From assembly GCA_963971575.1 (NCBI GenBank), contig OZ020619.1, positions 24,310,813 through 24,374,812 on the forward strand: a DNA stretch of 64,000 nt, given 5' to 3'. The translations under genes and the position numbers were made by a program. The DNA is from Liopterus haemorrhoidalis (taxonomy: Eukaryota > Arthropoda > Insecta > Coleoptera > Dytiscidae). The notes beneath the pieces are model-generated. The model was not told the DNA's origin. It searched no databases and saw nothing but the letters and a program-made list of their open reading frames with translations. Of the stretch, positions 9,797 through 21,073 are shown in pieces (within the stretch, counting starts at the first letter, position 1; each line of letters starts with the position of its first letter).

Positions 9797-10840
9797 TTTT
9801 ATTTATTTATTTATTCTGGAGAGTTGTAAACGGGACAAGCCCAACACAACAACTATATTATAATACAATATACAATAATTAAAGTGTTAAACAAAGTATA
9901 AGTAAAACAAGAAGAGAAAAGTGATTGACTTACAGTCAATAAAATGAAAAAATTACAAAAAAAAAGAATATATATAAAAATAATTAAAACATGTTTTACA
10001 ATTTGATAAATTAAGATTAAAATTAAAATGAAATGCTTTAAATGAAAAATTAAGATAAACTAGGTATACAATTATGTAGGTAGAAGTAGACTATAAATAT
10101 CTGTTTATATAAATCACACGAAGGCGACGCTTCAATGTTTTTAAATTTGTTAAAAAGGGTCTATTATCATCGATGCATTATTAAAAGAGCTAGCAAGACG
10201 AAAAAGGGGTGAATTTTGACCAAGGTTACTCCGAGCAAATGGTTGGTGAATTAAATATTTAATTCGCAGGGTACGAATTGGCGCGTTTAGACTGATATTT
10301 GACAACAGCTCCATACAGTCAATTTTATTGACTAGTATTTTTAAAATTAAGCAGATATCAGTGCTTACTCGTCTGTCATAGAGACTCATCATGTTGAAGT
10401 AGGCGCATTGCGTTAGATACGATGTGCTGCAAATTGGATGACGTCTTACTAAATGCGAAATGAATTTCCTTTGTAAAGATTCAAGCCTGTTAATGAATAT
10501 GTGATACTGAGAATTCCGTATCACGCTACAATAACTCAGGTGGCTAAGCACATAGGCATTATATAATTTAATACAAGTTAAAGAGTTTTTAAATTTACTG
10601 CAAGTTCTCAACACAAAGCCTAAATTTTTATGATTTTTTGATTATATAATATATATGTGTGTTAAAAATTAACTTATTGTCTAAATATACTCCCAGATCT
10701 TTAATAGTTGTTACAATTTGGACTGGGTTGGCATCTAGTACTGTGATGGTACGGTCACTGGTACCCCATTTAATTTTTTATTTTTCATTTTTATCATTTA
10801 TTACGCATTCCAAAGTTTTAACTGAAACAGATTAACTTAA
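9797..10840 (-). pseudogene. Jockey-like non-LTR retrotransposon, 3' part
   Basis: The longest open stretch (10614-10150) encodes the reverse-transcriptase thumb and C-terminal region: KLYNAYVLSHLSYCSVIRN, RLESLQRKFISHL, then the usual ending with NSPLFRLASSFN. Upstream, in another frame, the residues IKDLGVYLDNKLIFNTH identify the block that follows the YADD box. The 3' untranslated end reads (minus strand) TTGGGCTTGTCCCGTTTACA followed by AATAAATAAATAAA near 9797. The element is 5'-truncated and frameshifted, as usual for dead copies. Confidence 0.7.
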
Positions 10841-11255
10841 GATTCTTATACCTGGTACCAGATGTTCGAACACAGGGTGTCGGATTTCTCAAAAGGGATA
10901 CACACAAAAACTAGATAAGTAGGCGTTATAAAATATTGACCGCAAGGGTGACATTTTACATCTGTTCACTGATTGATATATTTATTTTTAATATGTCTAA
11001 TGTTTAACATAAAATTCTAAGAAACCATTTTTTGTGAGGGTTACAACCCAAATGTGTCAAATAGTCATTAATAGGTCTGTATTGAAAGAAATTATTAACC
11101 ATGCCTGGGATCTGGATTATGTACAAGTTTTTATGAAAATCGGAGAGAGAGATAAGACAAGTTCTTTGTCTAGATTTGAGGTATATAATCTTGAAGTTTG
11201 AGAACGGAAAGAGCAGTTAGTTTCAGATACTAACTGCTGGTAGGTAAAATCTTGA
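10841..11255. other. Unassigned sequence before the satellite array
   Basis: No gene or repeat boundary is visible. The short direct pair 'gcagttagtttcagatactaactgc' near 11210-11233 forms a small inverted repeat (GCAGTTAGT/ACTAACTGC) just upstream of the first satellite unit. Confidence 0.4.
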
Positions 11256-14020
11256 CTTCTTTCGCGTAACCGCGACGCCCGCGTTTAACCCGTTAACTCA
11301 AGTAATTTCTCTGTGGATTCGAGGTTGGAACATCGCTCGCTGGATTAGCGACGCCTGTTCTCAGACACTTTGTAATTATTGGTTGCGCGGCACGTACGTT
11401 TCGCGTATCCGCGACGCCCGTGTTTAACCCGTTAACTCAAGTTATTTCTCTGTGGATTCGAGGTTGGAACATCGCTTGCTGGATTAGCGACGCCTGTTCT
11501 CAGACACTTTGGAATTATTGGGTGCGCGTCCCGTACGTTTCGCGTATCCGCGACGCCCGTGTTTAACTCGTTAACTCAAGTAATTTCTCTGTGGATTCGA
11601 GGTTGGAACATCGCTCGCTGGATTAGCGACGCCTGTTCTCAGACACTTTGGAATTATTGGGTGAGCGGCCCGTATGTTTCGCGTATCCGCGACGCCCGTG
11701 TTTAACCCGTTAACTCAAGTAATTTCTCTGTGGATTCGAGGTTGGAACATCGCTCGCTGGATTAGCGACGCCTGTTCTCAGACACTTTGGAATTATTGGG
11801 TGAGCGGCCCGTATGTTTCGCGTATCCGCGACGCCCGTGTTTAACCCGTTAACTCAAGTAATTTCTCTGTGGATTCGAGGTTGGAACATCGCTCGCTGGA
11901 TTAGTGACGCCTGTTCTCAGACACTTTGGAATTATTGGGTGTGCGGCCCGTACGTTTCGCGTATCCGCGACGCCCGTGTTTAACCCGTTAACTCAAGTAA
12001 TTTCTCTGTGAATTCGAGGTTGGAACATCGCTCGCTGGATTAGCGACGCCTGTTCTCAGACACTTTGGAATTATTGGTTGCGCGGCCCGTACGTTTCGCG
12101 TATCCGCGACGCCCGTGTTTAACCCGTTAACTCAAGTAATTTCTGTGTGGATTCGAGGTTGGAACATCGCTCGCTGGATTAGCGACGCCTGTTCTCAGAC
12201 ACTTTGGAATTATTGGGTGCGCGGCCCGTACGTTTCGCGTATCCACGACGCCCGTGTTTAACCCGTTAACTCAAGTAATTTCTCTGTGGATTCGAGGTTG
12301 GAACATCGTTCGCTGGATTAGCGACGCCTGTTCTCAGACACTTTGGAATTATTGGGTGAGCGGCCCGTATGTTCGCGTATCCGCGACGCACGTGTTTAAC
12401 CCGTTAACTCAAGTGATTTCTCTGTGGATTCGAGGTTGGAACATCGCTCGCTAGATTAGCGACGCCTGTTCTCAGACACTTTGGAATTATTGGGTGAGCG
12501 GCCCGTATGTTTCGCGTATCCGCGACGCCCGTGTTTAACTCGTTAACTCAAGTGATTTCTCTGTGGATTCGAGGTTGGAACATCGCTCGCTGGATTAGCG
12601 ACGCCTGTTCTCAGACACTTTGGAATTATTGGGTGAGCGGCCCGTATGTTTCGCGTATCCGCGACGCCCGTGTTTAACCCGTTAACTCAAGTGATTTCTC
12701 TGTGGATTCGAGGTTGGAACATCGCTCGCTGGATTAGCGACGCCTGTTCTCAGACACTTTGGAATTATTGGGTGAGCGGCCCGTATGTTTCGCGTATCCG
12801 CGACGCCCGTGTTTAACCCGTTAACTCAAGTGATTTCTCTGTGGATTCGAGGTTGGAACATCGCTCGCTGGATTAGCGACGCCTGTTCTCAGACACTTTG
12901 GAATTATTGGGTGAGTGGCCCGTATGTTTCGCGTATCCGCGACGCCCGTGTTTAACTCGTTAACTCAAGTGATTTCTCTGTGGATTCGAGGTTGGAACAT
13001 CGCTCGCTGGATTAGCGACGCCTGTTCTCAGACACTTTGTAATTATTGGTTGCGCGGCACGTACGTTTCGCGTATCCGCGACGCCCGTGTTTAACCCGTT
13101 AACTCAAGTTATTTCTCTGTGGATTCGAGGTTGGAACATCGCTTGCTGGATTAGCGACGCCTGTTCTCAGACACTTTGGAATTATTGGGTGCGCGTCCCG
13201 TACGTTTCGCGTATCCGCGACGCCCGTGTTTAACTCGTTAACTCAAGTAATTTCTCTGTGGATTCGAGGTTGGAACATCGCTCGCTGGATTAGCGACGCC
13301 TGTTCTCAGACACTTTGGAATTATTGGGTGAGCGGCCCGTATGTTCGCGTATCCGCGACGCCCGTGTTTAACCCGTTAACTCAAGTGATTTCTCTGTGGA
13401 TTCGAGGTTGGAACATCGCTCGCTGGATTAGCGACGCCTGTTCTCAGACACTTTGGAATTATTGGGTGAGCGGCCCGTATGTTCGCGTATCCGCGACGCC
13501 CGTGTTTAACCCGTTAACTCAAGTGATTTCTCTGTGGATTCGAGGTTGGAACATCGCTCGCTGGATTAGCGACGCCTGTTCTCAGACACTTTGGAATTAT
13601 TGGGTGAGCGGCCCGTATGTTTCGCGTATCCGTGACGCCCGTGTTTAACTCGTTAACTCAAGTAATTTCTCTGTGGATTCGAGGTTGGAACAACGCTCGC
13701 TGGATTAGCGACGCCTGTTCTCAGACACTTTGGAATTATTGGGTGAGCGGCCCGTATGTTTCGCGTATCCGCGACGCCCGCGTTTGCACCGTTAACTCAA
13801 GTAATTTCTCTGTGGATTCGAGGTTGGAACATTGCTCGCTGGATTAGCGACGCCTGTTCTCAGACACTTTGGAATTATTGGGTGCGCGGCCCGTACGTTT
13901 CGCGTATCCGCGACGCCCGTGTTTAACCCTTTAACTCAAGTAATTTCTCTGTGAATTCGAGGTTGGAACATCGCTCGCTGGATAGCGACGCCTGTTCTCA
14001 GACACTTTGGAATTATTGGG
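11256..14020 (+). repeat. Satellite array, ~20 copies of a 139-bp unit
   Basis: The unit starts TTTCGCGTATCCGCGACGCC and runs through TTAACTCAAGTAATTTCTCT, GATTCGAGGTTGGAACATCG and CAGACACTTTGGAATTATTG before repeating. Unit starts at 11401, 11540 and 11679 are exactly 139 bp apart. Copies are at least about 95 percent alike by eye and are GC-balanced and CpG-rich in an AT-rich neighbourhood. Three copies (near 12370, 13340 and 13483) have lost one T, making them 138 bp; this alone creates apparent open frames of 46-residue repeats, which are not genes. Rare variants shared at 11371 and 13038 show a 12-unit higher-order repeat. The last unit ends abruptly at TTATTGGG. Confidence 0.95.
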
Positions 14021-14803
14021 TTTATCCGGGGCCCTGCGCCTTACAACCGTAGGGGCCCGCGACCCTTGACCGGTTCTCTACGATTCACAACCGTAGAAAC
14101 CCACACACACACCGAAGGGTTGACAGACCCAACAAAACTGTATTGGCAGGTAGCAGACCCGTCCGTCGAATCTCACCCAAGACACCGTTAAGCGCATTCA
14201 GCAGCGGTTAGGTGATACAGCAACACATTAGTGATTGCAAATTACTAGGTATAAGATCCTAGACAGCACTAGTGAGCTTAACAATGATATGGCATGATAT
14301 GAACCGCATGCTTAGTTTGGAAGTATAGATTTGATAGTAATATTGGAGTAGAAATTTACGTTATCACTATAAATGTGTTAATCTGAATTTACCTTACAGC
14401 CATCACAATCAGACGCATTATAAACACGTTTGTACTATTTTCTGAATGACTAGACCATTAATAAACTATTTGATTTGAATGTGTCCCGGCGTTTCTATGT
14501 AGACATAGCTTCCCGCTCCAAGAACGAACCGACTTAATAATCCTAAAAACACAACGTAGGGCAAGACGAATAAAATGGCCAGTACAAAAATTCCCCAACC
14601 GTCACAGTACATAGTTATATTTAAATACGTTACGATTTTTTGTGAAAGTTATTTGATAGTATTTGGAGTAATTAAATTAAATTAAGTTAATTATAACTTA
14701 TTTAATATGCAGTAGTAGTGAAGTCTATCAAGTTCTGATTGCATTAAAATTGAGTCCTCCAATGAAGTTATTTTTCTGAAAATTTTTAAATCGTCGGCAT
14801 ATA
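14021..14803. other. Satellite-flanking unique sequence
   Basis: From 14021 to about 14230 the DNA is GC-rich, with the near-repeat ACAACCGTAGGGGCCC / ACAACCGTAGAAACCC and a (CA)n run; beyond that it becomes AT-rich. No coding region or element boundary could be assigned. The first 200 bp may belong to the same larger element as the satellite. Confidence 0.4.
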
Positions 14804-15762
14804 TTATCTGTCTCAATTTGTAATACGAAACTAAGAGGAAAATTTCATTTTTTATGTTGTCTATTTAAATTAACATCTTAGGGTGGTACTGCTGAAATGG
14901 CACCTTTCAAAACATTTGACAATTCATATTTGACATTAAATTATATGTCAATTTATTTTTTTAATTGAAAAGTATTTTTATACAACCAAAATAAGAACAT
15001 CACATCAACAATTATAGAGACAACAATTATATAAATATACAAAAAAACACATATATAACGCTTATGGAAAACTTTTAGAAAAAAATGGAACAAAATTAAA
15101 AAGAAGCGAAATTATAGACCTTGTGGCAGATATTTTTTCAGTAAATCTTGGTGTCCTTTTTGTTGTGAAATATAAAATAATTTACCCATTTCAATTTCTT
15201 TAGATTTCTGAAGGAGAAGTAAGAAAAATTTTAAATGAAGGTGCAGAAAATTTAAGACCGACGAACATGGGAAGAGGTAATAATAAGAAAACAGATAGAA
15301 CCACAGACTACATGTTTCGGAAAGATTTGCAGAGAAAAATTAGGGATTTACATTAAAAAAATGAATAGTTTTGTTTAAATATGTTATTAAATTTTGCAAA
15401 ACAAGAATTAGATTTTAAGGGCAGCACAATAAAATGATAAATTATTATTATATAATATGTATTTTTGTTTTTTATATTTTATCACGGTATTTCATTGATA
15501 ATCGTAATATTTTTTTACTATTATAAGAGTAATAATCGAAAGTTTGATGAAATAAATATTAATATATACATTCAAAATATTTGACATGTCAATCACAATT
15601 TTGACATGTCAATTTAGTAATAACCTCAATATGATGAAACTTAGCCATACTTTTAAAAGCCAGATTTACAAGTTCACATGATTCTACAAAAGTCTATTTA
15701 CACCACAACAGTCACTAAAGTAACCAGATCTAGTTTCGTATTACAAATTGAGATAGATTATA
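14802..15762. mobile_element. TA-flanked mariner-like element with transposase fragment
   Basis: The element (14804-15760, 957 bp) has inverted ends TTATCTGTCTCAATTTGTAA and the complementary right end ...AAATTGAGATAGATTA, extending inward through TACGAAACTA, with TA on both sides. It contains the start of a two-exon transposase on the plus strand but lacks the catalytic domain. It is therefore an internally deleted relative of the larger 16069-18829 element rather than an unrelated MITE. A 183-bp derivative with the same ends lies at 20008-20190. Confidence 0.8.
15055..15358 (+). pseudogene. N-terminal fragment of IS630/mariner-like transposase, with intron
   Basis: Exon 1 reads AYGKLLEKNGTKLKRSEIID then LVADIFS and stops at a donor TCA|GTAAAT. 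A 63-bp intron ends TTTCTTTAG near 15204. Exon 2 reads ISEGEVRKILNEGAENLRPT, GRGNNKKTDRTTDYMFRKDL and then QRKIRDLH before a stop. This parallels the minus-strand transposase at 16612-18606 residue for residue, including the intron position (FS|ISEGEV versus FE|VSRGQV). The DDE domain is absent. The shared intron supports a single ancestral spliced gene. Confidence 0.75.
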
Positions 15763-15766
15763 GCAA

Positions 15767-16068
15767 TATAAGCTGTTCACTTTTGTAAGAACACACTAGA
15801 TCTGGCTATTTTGGTTACTTTTATGGTGTGTTACTGACTTTAAATGTCAATTAAAAATATTCCTTACGCTGTAAAACCGACTTTAGGTTGATAAGGTTAT
15901 GATCATTATAATTAAGATATAATTTTTCATTATGACATCTGTCAAATGCATCAACATTTTAAAAAAGTGACATTTTTTAATACCAACATGACATACAGCT
16001 TCAAAGGTACAAACTATTGAAAACAAAATTCCCTCTTAGTTTGTTCTTACAAAAGTGAACCGCTTATA
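15767..16068. mobile_element. MITE, deletion derivative of the adjacent mariner-like element
   Basis: The element (15769-16066, 298 bp) has ends TAAGCTGTTCACTTTTGTAA and the complement TTACAAAAGTGAACCGCTTA. Its first and last ~100 bp match both ends of the 16069-18829 element (for example ATGACATACAGCTTCAAAGG near the right end), so it is the same element with the gene deleted. It is flanked by TA, and its right TA is shared with the left end of the larger element. Confidence 0.85.
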
Positions 16069-18831
16069 TAAGCTGTTCACTTTTGTAAGAACAACATAGA
16101 ACTCTTTATTTTGGAGCTTTTTATAGTGTATTACTGACTTTTATAAACTTGGTCATATTGTAAAAAAGGCTTTATAGTTTCAGGTTAGGTTTGTATTATT
16201 TTAGGTTATGATCATTATAATTTGGTTAGGTATATTCAATATGTCAAATCTAAAATATTTATAATAATATTATAGAATAATTTCAGTTTAAAAAAATAAA
16301 ATAAAAAACAAGTTTAATGTTGCCCAATACGTAGGTGTGTTTTTATTTATTTATATGTATATACACACATGTATATTCTGAAACATATATTGTAAAATGT
16401 TGTATTTATAACTTAAATAATATTGTAATCAATAATAAAAATAAATATTAATGTAAATATAGGTATAATATAAATAAGAATAATACACAAGAATTTACGA
16501 ACAGAATTAAAACTACTCTTCAAAACAAAGCTCCTCTTTATAAACAGCAAGAATTGGTTAAACGAAACTAAAGTACGTCCCATATTTATTTATGGCTCCG
16601 AAACATGGATCCTAATAAAATTTTGATTTATTATTTTTTAAATTTTCTTCCAAATACTCTACATCAAAAAATGTTTCATCCGCACCCTCATTCATAAATG
16701 CTTCATCCATATACTCTACATTCAAAAATGTTTCATCCGCACACTCATTCATAAATGTTTCATCCAAATATTCTACATCCAAAAATGTTTCATCCGTACC
16801 CTCATTCATAAATGTTTCATCCAAATACTCTACATCCAAAAATGTTTCATCCGCACCCTCATTCATAAATGCTTCATCCAGATACTCTACATCCAAAAAT
16901 GTTTCATCCGCACACTCATTCATAAATGCTTCATCCAAATACTCTACATCCAAAAATGTTTCATCCGCACACTCATTCATAAATGCTTCATCCAGATACT
17001 CTACATCCAAAAATGTTTCATCCGCACACTCATTCATAAATGCTTCATCCAGATACTCTACATCCAAAAATGTTTCATCCGCACACTCATTCATAAATGC
17101 CTCATCCAAATACTCTACATCAAAAAATTCTTCATTTGCACCCTCATTCATAAATGCTTCATCCAGATATTCTACATCTAAAAATTGATTTTCGTTTCGT
17201 GATTCTTCACTATCAGAAATTTCTGAATCGCCTAAATTAATTATGAATGGAGGTATATTATCCCAACTAAAATTCCCCATATATTTTGCCCAATCATCCC
17301 TAATAATTTTTTCTGTGTGCGAAATAAAATTGGTCCACATTTCTGGAGTACACCTTGAAAGTGACTCTAACCATAATTTGGAAGTCTTATCTTTCGATAC
17401 CAGCCGAGAATTAACATGTTTGGCATAATAATTTTTAGATACCCCCCAAGCCAATTCAATAGGATTATATTGGCAGTGGTAAGGTGGTAGTCTTAAAACA
17501 TCGTGGCCATTTTTTCTTAAAATTTCGTCAACGATATATTTTTTACTTGAATTTTGAAATGGTTTAATTAAATCCCATAATTTTTTTTTCTTCATTTTTT
17601 CATCAAAATTAATATTATGTTCAATCAGCCACTCCTGCATTACTCTCTTCCTGTCTGCAAATTGTACATATTTATCTGCTCGTACAGAATGATACGAAGC
17701 ATTATCCATTACAATAGTACATTTGCGAGGCAGTTTAGATAATGCAGGCAGTAACTGATTGTTTACCCAATTTAGAAAAACCGTCCCCGTCATAGTTTTG
17801 TGATAATCCATATCATTATTTTTTGTGTCTAACAACAATTCGCAACCTGGCAAAAAACCTAAATTACAACCCGCATGTAAAACCGTAAATCTTTTACCAT
17901 CAGATTTTATGTTTAATGGATTGCTTTTTATATCATTGTCATGTAACCACTGACGCACCTTACCAGTGCCATTTTGGTAGATCCATGTTTCGTCCAAAAA
18001 AACGATTATATTGTCGCTAGAATTTTGAAGGTGCAAGTATTTTCTTAAAAATGTAATTTTTTGCGAAATAACATAACTTTTTTCACACAAAATTTTCCGT
18101 TTATCTAAAATTTTATATTTATATCCCATAGAACGTAAAATTTTGAAAAATGTCGTTTTCCCCCCTTTATATTCCAATTCTTGCTGCGCATATTTGAATA
18201 GATCTAGTACTGTAAAAAACTGATTTTTTGCATTTAATTCCCAAATTTTTTTTTACGTCTTTCCTTATCATGTAGTTTAAAAACTTATCAGTTTTTTTAT
18301 TATTTCCCTTTCCCAATTTCGTTGCTCTTAAATTTTCAAAAGGTTTATTTATAATTTTAATAACTTGTCCACGTGATACCTGAAATAAATTAAATAAAAG
18401 TCTTAGAGGAATACTATTTTGTAAATATGTAATACATTATTAAAGAATAATATATTTTTTACTTCAAAAATTTCAGTAACCAATTTAATAACACCAGATA
18501 TGTTCAATTTAGTCCCATTATGTTCCAAAATTTTAGTATAAGCCCTTTGAATATATTGTTTACTTTCTAATGATAATGATTTTCTTGTATTTTTTTTTTT
18601 TTCCATATTAATATTTATATCTAGAATATTTTATAAAATATTTACAAAAATATTTAAGATGTCATTAGTCAAAATAAAATATGACAAATGATATTTTTTT
18701 AAATGACATTTATAATCTGACTTTTCAAATTATTTTTCTGTAGTACCAACATGACATACAGTTTCAAAGGTGCAAACAGTTGAAAACAAAATTTCCATTT
18801 AGTTTGTTCTTACAAAAGTGAATCGCTTATA
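16067..18831. mobile_element. Near-complete IS630/Tc1-mariner-like transposon, TA target
   Basis: The element (16069-18829, 2761 bp) has inverted ends TAAGCTGTTCACTTTTGTAA / complement of TTACAAAAGTGAATCGCTTA and TA dinucleotides on both sides, as expected for the IS630-Tc1-mariner superfamily. A spliced transposase gene fills the minus strand. At least three non-autonomous relatives in the window (15769-16066, 19456-20502 and a fragment at 22885-22945) share its ends, so an element of this type has been active here. Confidence 0.85.
16612..18606 (-). pseudogene. DDE transposase with C-terminal 19-residue tandem repeats
   Basis: Exon 1 starts at ATG 18606 (MEKKKNTRKSLSLESKQYIQ) and ends at a donor after 18463. 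An 83-bp intron (18462-18380) ends in TTTATTTCAG. Exon 2 continues VSRGQVIKIINKPFENLRAT, then the helix-turn-helix-like region, then an IS630/Tc1-type DDE domain: VFLDETW near 17992, IVMDNASYH near 17706 and the YNPIELAW block near 17457. The second and third acidic residues are about 82 apart, far more than the 34-41 of classic Tc1/mariner. The C-terminal third is an acidic array of about nine and a half copies of FLDVEYLDEAFMNECADET. A nine-T run at 18246-18254 appears one base too long and breaks the frame between exon 2's start and the long open stretch (18177 downward), so the copy is one indel from intact. The apparent start at 18177 is a Leu codon, not a true start. Confidence 0.8.
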
Positions 18832-18839
18832 TCTTTGAG

Positions 18840-19378
18840 TGTATGAAGCATTGTCTAATATCATTTATAAAAAAATAGAAACCTTTATGTTTTATGCTTT
18901 ATCCTTTATATTAATGATTTTATGCAACTTAAACTACATTTTAAAATTATTACTTACGCAGATGACACGGCTTTATTTTGTAAAAAAAGTTAGAAGAATG
19001 GCAGAGGAATATATGACAATTATAAGAGAATATTTAAATGTCTACAAACTAACGCTGAATGTTCACAAGTCTCTTGCAATAGTAACCACTTATACACCTA
19101 TCTAGGCGTTGAGATCCTATTGTTGTTATTGTTGTTGTTGTTGTTGTTGATTCCTGTCACATAAATTACAGTTCACATTAGCAAAAAATATCGAAGCTTG
19201 GTAAACCATAGGCTCGACTGACCAAACTTTAAAAAATGTTTATGCAACGCAAAATAAAATCGACCAAATGGTTCGCCTGACCATTAGTCAGTTGTTATCA
19301 TATTATATGACGATGATATGCATGTAAAAATGTCTTACTCTAATAAAGATTATTATTATTATTATTATTATTATTATC
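18840..19378 (+). pseudogene. Non-LTR reverse transcriptase fragment, YADD region to tail
   Basis: The frame across 18880-19090 contains TYADDTALFCKK, the catalytic YADD box of a reverse transcriptase, followed by LTLNVHKS-type and YLGVEI motifs in shifted frames. A (GTT)n run occupies 19121-19150. The fragment ends in a (TTA)n tail at 19353-19378, as in I/Jockey-like elements with simple-repeat tails. It is 5'-truncated and frameshifted. Confidence 0.65.
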
Positions 19379-19455
19379 ATAATTAACCAAGTTTTCAGAA
19401 ACCGACCCTTAGAGATATTGTAAATGAATTAAAAAATAACGATGCAATAAACATA

Positions 19456-20502
19456 TATGTTATTCACTTTTGTAAGAACAAACTAAGAGGAAATTTTTAT
19501 TTCAATAGTTTGCAGCTTTGAAATTGAATGTCAGTTGGTATTAAAAAATGGTAAAAAATGTCAATTTGACATATGTCATAATGAAAAATTATAATGATCA
19601 TAACCAACAAAATCTGAAGGCTGATTTAAAGGGTATGAAACTCATATACACGGCCTTGAAACGGTTTTAAGTTATATTCCATCCACCGACAGCGCTAAAA
19701 GCGTTTTTTTTTTTTAACAACATTTTGAGAACACTTCGTTATCGGCAATTTGCGGCAATTGTTTTTGACTAAGCTTTGTAAATCCTGCTTACAATAAACA
19801 TTTTTTGATTAAGGTTAATATCATTTTAAAATATCATTTTTTTTATATTTTGATTTTTTGTGTCATTCTTAATACAAACTTCCCATTTATTTATTTTTTT
19901 GTCATTAAAATATGTAAAAAAAATAATTTAATTTTGACATATGTCATTCGTTTCCATGGTATCTTTGTTGGAATTTTAAATTTTGACATTTTATTATCCG
20001 GTTTATATTATCCGTCTCAATTTGTAATACGAAACTAAATCTGATTACTTTGGTGACTGTTGTGGTGTAAACAAACTTTGGCGTATCCATGTGAACCAAT
20101 ACTATGATAATATTATAAATGTATTGTCAATAAACAACATAAAAAATGAACTTCCCCTGTTAGTTACGTATTACAAAATGAGACAGATAATAGTACATAA
20201 TTTTTAAAATTAATATTTTTTTAACTTTTTCAAATTTCCCATTAAACTGAATTTATGTCGTAAAAATAACGTGTATTATCTGCCTTGTTTATTTCAATAT
20301 CTTATTAACCTTTTTTAAATTAAAAAAAAATCACTTGCTAACCCAGTTACTACGCCCATGCCCTAGTTGTAACTTATTTTAAATTTTCCGCTATACTGTA
20401 TTTATCCAGTGTAAATCGTACTCGGTTCGCAGCGTTATCTACTTTTTTTTAATTTGAAATAGACCATAGACCTGGCTTGTCCTTACAAAAGTGAACAGCA
20501 TT
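19456..20502. mobile_element. Non-autonomous mariner-like element, diverged
   Basis: The left end TTATTCACTTTTGTAAGAAC and the right end TCCTTACAAAAGTGAACAGC belong to the 16069-18829 family. The left ~150 bp match the transposon's transposase-promoter side (AATGATCATAACC shared with 15900 and 16210). There is no transposase. A smaller MITE is nested at 20008-20190. Boundaries are good to a few bases. Confidence 0.65.
20006..20192. mobile_element. 183-bp MITE of the 14804-15760 family
   Basis: The ends TTATCCGTCTCAATTTGTAA and the complement of TTACAAAATGAGACAGATAA, flanked by TA, match the element at 14804-15760. It is inserted within the larger non-autonomous element at 19456-20502. Confidence 0.75.
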
Positions 20503-20509
20503 TACTTAC

Positions 20510-20775
20510 AAACATTTTCAGTAATGATTTAAGCAGTGTATTTCCAAACTTAATAATTTCGCTAAAAATATTATTAACACTTCCAGTGTGATTTGCAAGT
20601 GGCGAAAGATTATTTTCTAGATTAAAAAATATTTAAGATCTTGTATTTCTCAAGAAAGGTTGGTTGGATTATCAATGATAGCTATAGAAAGTGATATATG
20701 CGAAAAAAATTATATGGACAATATTTTGGAACTTTCATCAATAAAATCAAGAAAAGTTTTAAAATTAATTTAATA
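20510..20775 (+). pseudogene. hAT transposase C-terminal fragment
   Basis: The translated frame gives VFPNLIISLKILLTLPV, then SGERLFSRLKN, and after a stop SQERLVGLSMIAIESDICEK and a terminal SSIKSRKVLK. This is the hAT dimerisation domain of the ZMYM1-like type. Stops interrupt it and no ends were recognised. It is more diverged from the 0.98-3.15 kb element than a recent copy would be. Confidence 0.7.
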
Positions 20776-21073
20776 ATTTCTTAATTTTTTAAGAATTGTT
20801 GTTTTTTGTTAAGTTTAAAATACAAATGTTAATTTTCTTATAAAGTAATTTTAGTGTTTTTTTCAATTATTCTTTTTTGTTGATTGTTAATATATTCAAT
20901 GTATATTATTTTATATAGTGTACTAAATATTCATAAGCTATTTTTTAAATTTTTTGCCTTACACCACTTATGTATATATTACGTTGTGTACACGTGTTAA
21001 CGATTACACTCAAACCTTTTTATGGATTATTGTGTAAAAAGTGCGATTTAAATTTGTTTAATTAACTGTGCAT
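20776..21073. other. AT-rich intergenic sequence
   Basis: No feature is supported. Confidence 0.5.

Noticed and set aside
12254..13847. Open frames of 66-140 codons with 46-residue repeats in the satellite
   Set aside because: They exist only because three 139-bp units lost one base, making two or three consecutive units readable. The array has no start context, splice sites or conservation independent of the DNA repeat.
11256..14020. CRISPR array or CENP-B box satellite
   Set aside because: The repeats are contiguous 139-bp units without spacers in a eukaryotic context. TTCG-containing stretches do not match the CENP-B box spacing.
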